A DNA stretch of 64,000 bases, from assembly GCA_040285825.1 (NCBI GenBank), contig JAUPSS010000004.1, positions 3,603,658 through 3,667,657 of the forward strand, in the 5' to 3' direction. The notes under the pieces are model-generated. The model worked only from the letters and a program-made list of their open reading frames with translations. It was not told the origin of the DNA and made no database searches. Made by a program: the position numbers and the translations under genes. This document shows positions 29,526-39,609 of this stretch, in pieces (position 1 is the stretch's first letter; each line of letters opens with the position of its first letter). The stretch comes from Eukaryota sp. TZLM1-RC (taxonomy: Eukaryota; Metamonada: BaSk clade).

Positions 29526-32500
29526 ATGTCAATAGTAGTGGATGTAGTAGCGGATGTAGATGAAATGAATCAAATTGCACTATTTACAACAATGCTGCTT
29601 CAATTCCAAGCAGACTGTAAGAGACTTGCTACACTTTTTGAGTCTTGGCATGACTGGAGCAGAGTACAGCAGCTGTTTGATAACTACCACAGAAAACTTC
29701 CCATTCAATTATGTGACTTTCTTGTGGAGTTTGCTATCAGTCTCCATAGTCAACAGATCTCTGTTATTCCAATCCTCAACCACTGCATCTATCCTATTCT
29801 CCCTATTCTCAATCCTCCAAATCTCTCCCAAACACTTGATACCTCCTCTTTCCCCTCCACTGAGCACCTAGTCAGCTTTGTTTCAATGAAATTGGTGCAG
29901 ATGGAATTAGAAATTGCTTATTTTCAGTGTATAATAGACCCCTCTTTTTCTTTAGATTCTTTTATTAATTATTTAAATAATAGTTCAGGTTTAATTATAG
30001 AATTAGCTAATATCTGCATTCAAATAGATGATTTCAATCTTGCATCAAGAGTAATGAATCTGTCTCTTACGATTAGCCGACACTATCTCAATTCGTCATC
30101 ACCCAAAATGAGCTCTTCTACCAAAATTTCCTCTTGTCTATCAGATTTACTCAACATCATTCTCTTATTTGACTCGTTGCCAAAATTAGTGTCCCCAAAG
30201 TATTCAAATTTCTTAATTCAAACTGGAATTCAGATATGTCAATGTTTATTATTTTACGAACCTGCTGATTTGCCTAAAATATTTGATTTTTTAACAAAAT
30301 TAGAAGATAAAATTGTTTTTATTGAGGATATTAATAAGGAGAGGTTACCAAATGGTCTCGGTTTGTCGTCAGATGACACCTTGAAAATTTCAAACTGTCG
30401 ACATCGACTATCAGGATTACGAGCTCTTCTTTCCCGACTTGATCAATCAAAGTCGAAATCAACTGTTGATATTGAAACACTTCCTTATTTTGCTCAGAAT
30501 TTCACCGAATTTCTTGTCAATTCTCTTTATAAAGTATTTACTGATACAAAACTCGATTTTTCCGATCTGAAATCACTCAGCAATCAGTCATTGATTGTAA
30601 AGGAATTGATTGATGAACTAGATCAGAAATCAGAAGACAATCAGATTTTCGTTGACTTGAGCTCTTATGAATTTTTGAACCTGTTTATTCAAATTTTGGC
30701 CGGAAACTCTGAGAATTTGTCGAAATCAGATGTTTCAACTGATACTAACCTAAATACTGCATTATCAATTCTTGAGCAATGGAAATCAGAAGAATTCTTT
30801 CGTAATTTTGAACATTTGACTAGCCCTGCCATGTTTATTGATCTCTTTTCCAAATATTTGCCCAATCTCCCTTCAAAGTTAGCCAGTAGCTTCTGTTTGT
30901 TTTTAGTTAGAGGGTTTGATTCCAAGTTCATCTATAACCAAATTTCATGCCAAGTGCTGTATCAGTCATGTTTATTTCTATCAAACTCTAATCTATTAAG
31001 TTGTTCATTTTTAGTTCCAATTTTGTTGAAGCTAACTCAAGAAAGTTTAACATTTGATACCGGGCTGTCTCCAATTGAGTTGGGTGAATTAAACCTAAGG
31101 TTAGTTGTCAGACTTCGAGAACGAATTTCTGTTTTGATTTCTGAATTTAATTCTGGGCTTACATTAACTGGAACGCCCGAATTTTTCGGTCTTGAGAAGT
31201 CAAACTTTTCTGATCTCTTTTCCAAATATTGCAGTTTACACACTGAAATTCTTTTTACGTTCTATTTTTCTTTACTCTGGATCAATAGGAAACCTTCAAA
31301 TTCACTCAAGGAAACTCATCAATCATTAATCAACAGCACGTCAGATGATTATTTTCGAAGAGTCCTTGTTGACCTTTCCTTTGTTCTGGTTAGAGCTCGC
31401 TCCTTAGTCCCAGGAGATGATGCATGGTTAGCCTTGGAAAGTGAGTTGGAAATGATTGTTAGTCAAGCAATTAATCATTTTGATTATGAAACGTCATCGA
31501 TTAGTGAAATGATTAATAGGAAAGAGTTTATTACTATTGCAAGTAGACTGGAAGGGTCAATATTGTTACAGAATTCCCACGACCCCTCACAATCTTTGAT
31601 CCCCTTAGCATGCATTGCTTCTGTTTCGGATAAACTGACTTTGTCATGTTTAAAATCATCAAAAGCGAACCAAATATTTGGCGTGGGATCATCGTGGGCT
31701 CACTTGACAAGTGTCACCAAAAATTCCAAAATTTGGGCACCTTCTAATCCTGCGAGATCAATTTTGATTGGTTTCACTGACAAAAACCAAGAAATAACTA
31801 CAATAGGAAAGGTTCTGCCAACGTTACCTTTGTCGGTCTTTGACATTCTTGTGCAGTCTTGCAAAGTCTCCTCCATTATTGACCATTATGGACCAATCAA
31901 AAAGTCAATGAATTTCTTGCTTCATAATTGTTTTTTGCACTGGAATAAGCTTGACCACCCTAATAGTTCTCAGCTTTCGTTTCTTAAGCTAAATACTGAT
32001 GTCTATGATAGAATGTCGACTCACACCAAGTGTCAGTGTGCTGTTCTTGTCTTTACTTGGGTAGAGAGGAGATCACCTGACAAGTTGACAAGTTGTTCTG
32101 AAATTTTGAAATGTCTTGAAGTTCTTTTGTTAGTTTTGGAGGGTATTCCGTCTGAATTTAACATTTCAAACAAAATTGCAAAATTAATCACCAAGCTACT
32201 TTCTTTACCTCCACTAATTAATTGTAAATCTCCAGTTAATTCTTTCACCACTTTATGCAATTCTGCTTTAAGCAAGGTTTTTGAAATTAATTCTAATCTA
32301 ATAAGTGGAGAATTAATTGTCAAATATTCTACTAATCACATTCACTTTCCTGATTTGATTAAGTATTTGATTGATGATGACGGTATCGTTGTGGAATCAT
32401 TAGTAGATCAAAATTTGAATGATTTTGACACGATTTCTTTTGTTCTAAATAAGTCTAAACTTTTAGTTTTCTACCACAAACATAACTACCAAAGTAATCA

Positions 32501-35450
32501 GCGTGACCGTTTTGTGACTCTTACCAACTATTTACTGTCTATTTTGGACAAGATTTCTGCAAAACTAAATGTTAATGATAAGAAAGTTGACAAAAAAGAA
32601 GGTAAAAAGCAATCTGACAAGGTAAAGAGCTCAGAGTCGGATGGGTTGAAAATTTTAAAACATTACCGAAATTTCAAACAGCGTAAATTAAAACAGAGTC
32701 TATCTTCAAGCATAATTCAACCAAAAGCTTTACTTTTAATGCTGAAATTCCTTTTGACAGGTGAACTTAAATCAGGAATTAAAAGTGTCATTTTATTTTC
32801 AAGAATTCAATCAAATTCAATTGTTGAGCTACTCCCAAATATTGCTGGTTTTATTAGTCAAATTAATAGTTTTGAAGCCTTTAACTTACTTTACCACTGT
32901 GACTATCTTTTTGAATACGAAAATGAACCATTTATGTTTTTGCTTTTTCAGATCTTTAGTACAATCAAGAGCCAGCCTTACTATCAAAATTCCAAAAATT
33001 TAAAATATTTGGTTGAAATTTATGAAAAAAGTCTATCAAGTTCTTCTATTTATTCTTTTATCAATTCCTTTTATAACTCAAACTTGGCACTGTATTATCA
33101 AAAATCAAAACAAGATCCAAGTTATTATAGCGATTTAATTCAACAATCAAAGCTTGTCAATAACACCCAGTATTTTTCTCTTTTTTCTTTAAATGCAGTT
33201 CTGAACAAATTAACTGATCCGAATTTTTCGAAAAAAAGTTTATCGACAGTCATTAATGATCTTTTAACGATAATCGACACATGTACTGAAAAATTTGACA
33301 CTATTGACAACTTTGAGCTACCATGCGCCTCAGTAACCACAACAAATCCTGTTGAAAAGTCACTTTTAATAAGGTCCAAGTATAAGTCTTTTTTTAATTC
33401 ATTTTCTATAACGAATTCTATGTTATTAATTAGAGCCTCTGTTTATTTATCATTTGTTTCTAACCAAGAAACTTTAACCAATTCTGCACTGGCACTGGGA
33501 AGTTCTTTGCTTTTGGGCTATGCTGCGGACTCCAATCAACGACCAATCAGTTTCTTTGATTGCTCTCAATGTCGTGATTTGGTTGTCGATGATCTCTTTA
33601 GAGCGTTCTCCCTAAGTTTTGAATTTGCTACTCCTAATATTCAAAGTTTTTTGGTTTTTTTGTCCAAAAGTTTGGTCAAGGCGGTTCTTGGTCTTGGTAA
33701 TTGCCAATTAGTTCTCCCACTTTCTCTTCTGGGACTTTCTTTAAGTAAATCTATTGGTAATATTTACAATCTTTTCGTTTGTCTCTTTGCCAATATCAAT
33801 GCTAAGTTGGGGTATTTAGAAAATTCTATTACCTTTTTTGTTGACCATTTTTATGGATCAAATTCTGATTACAAAAGTGCCGTTGAACTTCTTATCAATC
33901 AAAAACACAATCAAAATGATTGCGATGACGTTTTGTTCAACTTTACTCGTTGTTTTTTGCTATCCAAAGATGGATCTCAGCTCAATTCTTCAGAGTTTAA
34001 TTCTCTTTTAACCAAGATTTCTGCTACACCATTTCCCAATTATTTAAAAGCTTTTAGAGCTTTTATTTTATTTAATTGTTATAATTCTGTTTCTCAATCC
34101 TTTTCTTTGACTAGTACTTTATTAAGAGAGTCTGAAGAGTACAATGATGATGAACTTTCACAATTTCTTGAACTCTCAGAATTTGAATTTGAATTGGTTT
34201 TCCAAACTGTTTTTTCTATCAATGCTTACAAAATTGGGAATAACATCAAGGACTTGAATAGTTTTGTAAAAGGTAAGTTGTTAACAGAGTTGAAAAGGGG
34301 AAAGTATTGGAGCCTTTATACAGAGGTTATTCTAACTTTATTGGTACATGACTACTATTTCGACGTTTCAAATTTTGGAAAAACTCTATCTCAAGAATTT
34401 TGCTTAAGTTCTAATCCCATTTCTGTGGATTATTGTAAGTTATATTTGGCCACAATCTCCAGACTTCTTTCACCTGAAAATTTCGACTTGTCACTCGCTT
34501 GTCAGTTGTTAAATGAGATTTATTCATTTGTTTCAGGTTATTTTGAAGAAATTATTTACAATAACTGTTTTACTCCCATGGTCGGAATTTTTATTGTTTT
34601 TCTACGAATTTATTTTTCGTTGCCCGCTAGCCAATCGGAAATCATGTCCAATTTGAATTTTGATCGTCGTCTTTTAATTAATCAATTGATTAAAATTGTT
34701 AAGATAGTTCCTGTAGTTTTCAGGCATCATTTCGAGGATTTGTTCTTTATCTCTTATTATCACCAATTAGATCTGAATACAGCAGAAATGGAAGAAAAAG
34801 CTTTCAGTAGTGCTGAATCTCTGTTTCCTGTTTTTAATTATTTAAGTTCATTTTACTTAAGTTCCAAGAACCCCGAAAAAAGTTTAATATATTCTTATCG
34901 ATATAAAGTTTTCAAAACTATTAACCATGAATTATCAAAACAAGTTACTTCTCCTCTCCTTAAGCGACCTTTACCAAGCTGGGCCTTGCAATCGTATTTG
35001 ATTTCCTTAATTAGGACTCATTCTACTGTTTCTGGTTTATTTTTATTTGGAAATTTAATTGTTGTGGATTCTTTCAATTATTTGTTAATTAAAAACCAGT
35101 TGAATAATATCATTTCCAACAAAGTTGAGGTCAAAGGCTCTACTGGGGTAGTTTTTCAACTATTTTCTCTTCATTCTGTAAAGATTTGGTTTATTTCTAA
35201 TGATCTTCCTGTAAAAAGTATTATTAAGTCGTGTAAAGATTTAGATGAATTAAGTTTACGATTAATAAAACTGAAAAAGGAAGGTAATAATGATTTCTCT
35301 TGTATTCTTAATGAATTTATTGGATTTTCTGTAGATGTGGAATTGGATTTTGATTTCTTAAAAAGATTACTTAATTATCAAAGTCACGTTTTCATTGGAG
35401 ATAATGACACAGACAATGACCGATTGTCAGTGATTACCAAGGCGATTTAA
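29526..35450 (+). CDS. very large alpha-helical protein, unrecognised
   Basis: The product has 1974 residues from the first ATG, in one uninterrupted frame. I do not recognise the family. It looks helical and Leu/Ser/Asn-rich throughout, like an alpha-solenoid. It has one basic stretch at about residues 1020-1060 (KKVDKKEGKKQSDKVKSS, then HYRNFKQRKLKQ) that could be a nuclear localisation signal. There is no transmembrane segment, catalytic motif or known repeat. Size and layout would fit chromosome or DNA-repair scaffolds (separase, cohesin loader or FANCI-like), but no diagnostic residue supports any of these. The first ATG is 17 bp from the Ras ATG; later in-frame Met codons (29565, 29592) are possible starts. 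Confidence 0.8.
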   Translation: MSIVVDVVADVDEMNQIALFTTMLLQFQADCKRLATLFESWHDWSRVQQLFDNYHRKLPIQLCDFLVEFAISLHSQQISVIPILNHCIYPILPILNPPNLSQTLDTSSFPSTEHLVSFVSMKLVQMELEIAYFQCIIDPSFSLDSFINYLNNSSGLIIELANICIQIDDFNLASRVMNLSLTISRHYLNSSSPKMSSSTKISSCLSDLLNIILLFDSLPKLVSPKYSNFLIQTGIQICQCLLFYEPADLPKIFDFLTKLEDKIVFIEDINKERLPNGLGLSSDDTLKISNCRHRLSGLRALLSRLDQSKSKSTVDIETLPYFAQNFTEFLVNSLYKVFTDTKLDFSDLKSLSNQSLIVKELIDELDQKSEDNQIFVDLSSYEFLNLFIQILAGNSENLSKSDVSTDTNLNTALSILEQWKSEEFFRNFEHLTSPAMFIDLFSKYLPNLPSKLASSFCLFLVRGFDSKFIYNQISCQVLYQSCLFLSNSNLLSCSFLVPILLKLTQESLTFDTGLSPIELGELNLRLVVRLRERISVLISEFNSGLTLTGTPEFFGLEKSNFSDLFSKYCSLHTEILFTFYFSLLWINRKPSNSLKETHQSLINSTSDDYFRRVLVDLSFVLVRARSLVPGDDAWLALESELEMIVSQAINHFDYETSSISEMINRKEFITIASRLEGSILLQNSHDPSQSLIPLACIASVSDKLTLSCLKSSKANQIFGVGSSWAHLTSVTKNSKIWAPSNPARSILIGFTDKNQEITTIGKVLPTLPLSVFDILVQSCKVSSIIDHYGPIKKSMNFLLHNCFLHWNKLDHPNSSQLSFLKLNTDVYDRMSTHTKCQCAVLVFTWVERRSPDKLTSCSEILKCLEVLLLVLEGIPSEFNISNKIAKLITKLLSLPPLINCKSPVNSFTTLCNSALSKVFEINSNLISGELIVKYSTNHIHFPDLIKYLIDDDGIVVESLVDQNLNDFDTISFVLNKSKLLVFYHKHNYQSNQRDRFVTLTNYLLSILDKISAKLNVNDKKVDKKEGKKQSDKVKSSESDGLKILKHYRNFKQRKLKQSLSSSIIQPKALLLMLKFLLTGELKSGIKSVILFSRIQSNSIVELLPNIAGFISQINSFEAFNLLYHCDYLFEYENEPFMFLLFQIFSTIKSQPYYQNSKNLKYLVEIYEKSLSSSSIYSFINSFYNSNLALYYQKSKQDPSYYSDLIQQSKLVNNTQYFSLFSLNAVLNKLTDPNFSKKSLSTVINDLLTIIDTCTEKFDTIDNFELPCASVTTTNPVEKSLLIRSKYKSFFNSFSITNSMLLIRASVYLSFVSNQETLTNSALALGSSLLLGYAADSNQRPISFFDCSQCRDLVVDDLFRAFSLSFEFATPNIQSFLVFLSKSLVKAVLGLGNCQLVLPLSLLGLSLSKSIGNIYNLFVCLFANINAKLGYLENSITFFVDHFYGSNSDYKSAVELLINQKHNQNDCDDVLFNFTRCFLLSKDGSQLNSSEFNSLLTKISATPFPNYLKAFRAFILFNCYNSVSQSFSLTSTLLRESEEYNDDELSQFLELSEFEFELVFQTVFSINAYKIGNNIKDLNSFVKGKLLTELKRGKYWSLYTEVILTLLVHDYYFDVSNFGKTLSQEFCLSSNPISVDYCKLYLATISRLLSPENFDLSLACQLLNEIYSFVSGYFEEIIYNNCFTPMVGIFIVFLRIYFSLPASQSEIMSNLNFDRRLLINQLIKIVKIVPVVFRHHFEDLFFISYYHQLDLNTAEMEEKAFSSAESLFPVFNYLSSFYLSSKNPEKSLIYSYRYKVFKTINHELSKQVTSPLLKRPLPSWALQSYLISLIRTHSTVSGLFLFGNLIVVDSFNYLLIKNQLNNIISNKVEVKGSTGVVFQLFSLHSVKIWFISNDLPVKSIIKSCKDLDELSLRLIKLKKEGNNDFSCILNEFIGFSVDVELDFDFLKRLLNYQSHVFIGDNDTDNDRLSVITKAI

Positions 35451-36361
35451 TTCATTTTAATTCATTTTCATTCAAACAAATTCTTTAATAAACTGTATTT
35501 TATTTTATTTTATTTTATTTTATTGAAAAAACCCTTTCAACTCTTTAAAAGGGTTGTTTCAATTAAATTAATAACCAAACAATTGTAATTTGTTGTTCTT
35601 ACAATAAGCAGTTGCTTTTTTTAAATGAGTATATAAACTTTAATATTTTGAAGAGAAAACATTTTCAGAGTAATTAAATTGTAGATCAGAAATATTTTTT
35701 AACAAAAAAGAAATTAATTTTTAATTTGTTTTGTTTTGTTTTGTTTTGTTTCTTCGTAGAATAAATAATTATTGTTGACAAAAAAGATAAAAAAAGATAA
35801 AATGATTGAAAACACTTGAAAAGAAGCCTCAGCCTGTTTATGTGGTTGTTGTTCCTTTCCAAACCGAAAACACCTTTGGTTTGGCCCCAGTGCATCAACT
35901 TCACACAGTAAGAGCCATGATGTAGTGCCAAAGGATCACAATTCAGCTGATGAGCCGTTGATCCTGAGACCCAGTCCAGAACCTCTTTGAACTCTTCTTC
36001 TCAGTCATTTCCTTAACCCTAACCCGAACCCTAATTCAATATCTACCTTTTTGACACAATATTCACCACATCAAATCAGGTATAGCACCAGTAGGATGTC
36101 ACCCTCATCGAACTTCACTAACTCAATTTTCTCTTCTCATGGAACATCTAAGTGGATGCAGGTCCTTGGTATTTGCTGACAGAAAATTGTAAAATTGCAT
36201 TAAACAGTTCCTTTACCTAACGTTACATTCTTTTGTTAGTTCAACCTTTCAATTTTCCTATTCAAAGCCTTTCTATGGACTAGTTGTTGGAACTCAACCA
36301 TCGAGCAATGCTGAACAAGAGGTAACTATCTGCACAGGGGATTTAATTATAATCAAAGTCA
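35451..36361. other. intergenic with simple repeats, no gene seen
   Basis: It holds (TTTTA)n at 35497-35524, a hairpin with arms AACCCTTT (35530-35537) and AAAGGGTT (35548-35555) just after the large gene, (TTTTG)n at 35725-35750 and a telomere-like tract at 36014-36034. Confidence 0.6.
36014..36034 (-). repeat. interstitial telomere-like tract
   Basis: The plus strand reads TAACCCTAACCC then GAACCCTAA, about three and a half units of the TTAGGG type with one variant, standing alone in intergenic DNA. Confidence 0.6.
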
Positions 36362-37241
36362 TTGAATGAGACTTATCGTCCTAATGTTGCTTATTTCGTA
36401 CTTAAAGGTGTTTTTTCAAAAAATATTAATGCATATTCTTCCAAAGAAATTCAACGAAAAAGTGATTTGCGAAGGAGAATAATGAATACTTATTTTAGCC
36501 ATCTTTGTGACCCTACTCAATCACATTATTCAAAAGCTTCGTGAGGAAAGTTTTGCTACTGTTTTAAAGATTAGTGATTTAAAAGAACACCCTTTTGTTC
36601 AGTTACCAGATGAAGAGACGATATTGAAGTTGTCAACTTTACTCCTTCTTCAATCCGTTTCAAATGAAATAGACGACGAAGGGAAAGAACTTCGCCAACA
36701 AATAATGAAGGACGCGGAAGCTCACCTTGAACCTACAGATTACTGTTTGTTTGAGCAGCTCCCTCCTTTATGGACGCAGACCCCAAAGAGAGGAAGAAAC
36801 GTTGGGTTTCTGACTCGGGGATGCAAAGGGGACTTATGGAGCCAAACACAATAAAAGTCCACTACATTCGAGGTTACGAATGGAGATTCTACCTCCACTA
36901 TTATCGTCCTACAATGCAAAGATACGGTCTTTGCTCCTCTGATATTTTTAGTCGTAAAGCCAGTACTTTAACAACAAAAGACGACACCTTCAGGTTTCTG
37001 AGGTTTGTTACTTTGCTTACTGTTGTTTTTGATCCAACATAGACCCTGCATAATCATGAGCGAATCTATTCTTCGATTCTATGATACCTTTACTAAACGA
37101 CTCTACCACGTTTCTCGTTTACGAAAAAGGGAAGAAGCAAAGCATCTTTATGTAGCGACTAAAACATACACAACAAAGTATTCAAACACACAGATCTTGG
37201 AACGAGGCCCTTTTCAGTTATTGCTGACTACCTTATACTAA
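36362..37241 (+). pseudogene. chain of overlapping open frames, unrecognised
   Basis: Four pieces in alternating frames (36362-36544, 36507-36854, 36770-37042, 37005-37241) follow one another with overlaps, as expected for one gene broken by frameshifts. In the middle, the same DNA reads TPKRGRN in one frame and PKERKKRWVSDSGMQ in the next, near a purine run at 36783-36800 that is a likely slip site. The peptides are charged and non-repetitive (GYEWRFYLHYYRPTMQRYG, RLRKREEAKHLYVATKTY). No domain is recognised. A decayed transposon ORF is the simplest guess. Confidence 0.35.
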
Positions 37242-37559
37242 CATTGTTCTGGGAAAGTCATAGCACATCAATTGTCGATCTTCAAAATATGTTTGTGTGA
37301 ATTTCAATCACTACAAAGATAATTGTAGACAATAGAAAACACTAGAATTTAGTATTTAGTGCTCAGTATTTATAGTTATTTAGTTAATTGTTCATAGTTT
37401 TGTTTCATATTCATATTAGCTGATTTATTTTGAAAAAGGGAAGAAGCAGTGTTGGCGCCCTAAGGCTTATATGTTATGACTAGAAAATAAATCAACTTTT
37501 CCTCATTGTCTTTATCTTAACCAAACTTTTCCAACCTACGGCATCATTTGGACACCTAA
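37242..37559. other. intergenic, no gene seen
   Basis: AT-rich, no signal. Confidence 0.4.
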
Positions 37560-38300
37560 CAAAAAATTTGCGAAAGCGGGATTACCTTTTTTGGCCGAGC
37601 CAAGACGAACAGTGAAAACCAATCCCTCAAAAATCATTGTTAATTTCTGTGGCAATTTTTTACACAATACCCTAAATTTTCTAGCGTTCTAGATAGTATT
37701 CCATGTACATCATTAGGAAAACATTTACTTTAACTGTCATGGGGCAAACAATTGAAGAACTTTTTCTCGTAAACAATACTTACACACAAAATTTTTCCTC
37801 CACCAAGGACCAGCTTGACAAAGGATCGAAGATTTAGTGAAATCAGTACCAGCATAACCTAATTTATTTGGGTGAATGATGAAAACACATGACTTCGAAT
37901 TATTCACAACAATAAAAGATGTCAAAATTATGTCTTTTCAATGTTTAAACCAGGGGCAAAATTTATATGAAATATTTGGAGATATTTTTGAGATGTTTTT
38001 TTACCTCCGTAACAAATTTTCAAGATAAAAACTGAATATGTTTCGGAAGTCTAAAAGAAGAAATTGTAACAAGTACAATACCCAATTTAATAAAAAAAAG
38101 TTTATTAAATTCACCAGTAATTTTGGGAACATTTCCAAGCCAGCAGCCTAGGAAAGGAGAAGCATCTGAGGAATAGTTTCCGAAAGGAATTTCAACACCA
38201 TCAATAGTTAAAACTAACTTTTTCATTTCCTTTGATTAGACACTTGTCGGGCTTTAGCAAAAGACCAATACTTTTATAAAAAAATGAATCTTCAGAAGCA
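37560..38300 (-). mobile_element. family B-like non-LTR retrotransposon relic
   Basis: Minus-strand fragments match the RT C-terminus and linker of family B: NYSSDASPFLGCWLGNVP (compare NYSSDAFKFLGCWLGNVP at 56590) and FTKSSILCQ (compare FNKSSILCQ). It is frameshifted, and its downstream domains are missing or eroded. Confidence 0.7.
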
Positions 38301-39159
38301 ATTTCATTCAAACCATTTTATAAAAGTAGATGATTTATGTAACTGTTGAATTGATTGGAGAGAGTCAAAAAAGGAAAATTGTCCGGAAAATATTATATGA
38401 ATTGTGACAATGCATATTCAATAAATATATTATATGACAATGCATTAACCAATTCCATAAATTTATGAAATCAACCTTAAAAGTTTATTGAAAAACATAA
38501 AACTATATAAAACTACTATTTATCAAAACTACAAGTTAATCCAAATGCGTTTTCTACTTTGTTGAGGGTCGACAAAAACTTCAAGGTGGTGATGCTCCAG
38601 TTTATGTGGCCAAGTCATGAAAACTAAGTCTTACAATGTCAAGCAAAGGTTGTCTTAGGTCTAGACGATTACTATTACTCTAGTTATTACGATTGGTTTC
38701 CGTTGATTTCAAGTTTTAGAACAAAGCATTTCTTCACCTTCATGCAGAGGTAACAGTTGTGGAAAAATCAAAATCAAACAATTCTATTTTTAATTCAAGG
38801 GTTTATACTATTAAATTTTATAGTAGAGATATCTACAACAACAGTAGTCAGTGCAATATAATGGAAACAGTGACAAAAAGGCTTTACAAAATTTTCAGCA
38901 ACACTACTGAGCAAAATGGTGATAATGACATTCCTTAATTCCGAAAAATTACCAGAAACTAGGTGATGATGTTTCCCAATTTAACCCAATTTTTGGATTC
39001 AATCATGAACATTAGAAATAATGATGACATTTTCCTTCATGTATCCAGATCTAAGAAGTATGGTGGTGTTAGCACAACACGCTCTATAATTTCATCTAAC
39101 GCTGTGTTTTGGAGTGGAACAAAATTTTTTTTTAAAACTGGAATATTTATTGAGATAAA
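38301..39159. other. intergenic, no gene seen
   Basis: It contains a short direct repeat, ATATGACAATGCAT-like, at about 38397-38445. No coding signal I can support. Confidence 0.4.
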
Positions 39160-39450
39160 AATAACCTTCTAGAATTCAATATCCTCCAAATAAGCGTCAC
39201 TATTACTGAACCTACTCACAGCATTACGTTCATATTCTACACCGACAGCTAAAAGTGCCTTTGAAATCATTGTAGGAATAGACTTGAAAATGCAAAAAAC
39301 AATTCTATTTAACCAGAAAGTGGAGTTCATTGTTTTACCAGACCTATTCAGTAACACTTTTTTGAAATTTTCCAAAAAGTGCAACCCTGAAGGTCCAATA
39401 TTGCCAAAAAGAGAAATTGCAAACGGCACAAACTGATATTTCACAAAATT
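39160..39450 (-). mobile_element. family C non-LTR retrotransposon, 3' fragment
   Basis: The minus strand matches 21668-21960 almost base for base (KYQFVPFAISLFGNIGPSG, then GKTMNSTFWLN). 5'-truncated. Confidence 0.8.
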
Positions 39451-39609
39451 TTTTTGAATGGCTTTGTTTAAGATTTCATTATCAATAAATACGTTCAGTG
39501 AATAGCTCTTGCTGTGTTGTCCAGAAATTACAGTACACTTCTTTTTAAATCATTGTATGATGTATGGAATTCATTTTAATAAAAAGACGATTCAATTAGT
39601 CAATGAATA

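Noticed and set aside
35497-35524. (TTTTA)n tract as a regulatory element
   Set aside because: Simple microsatellite in a 3' flank; nothing suggests function.
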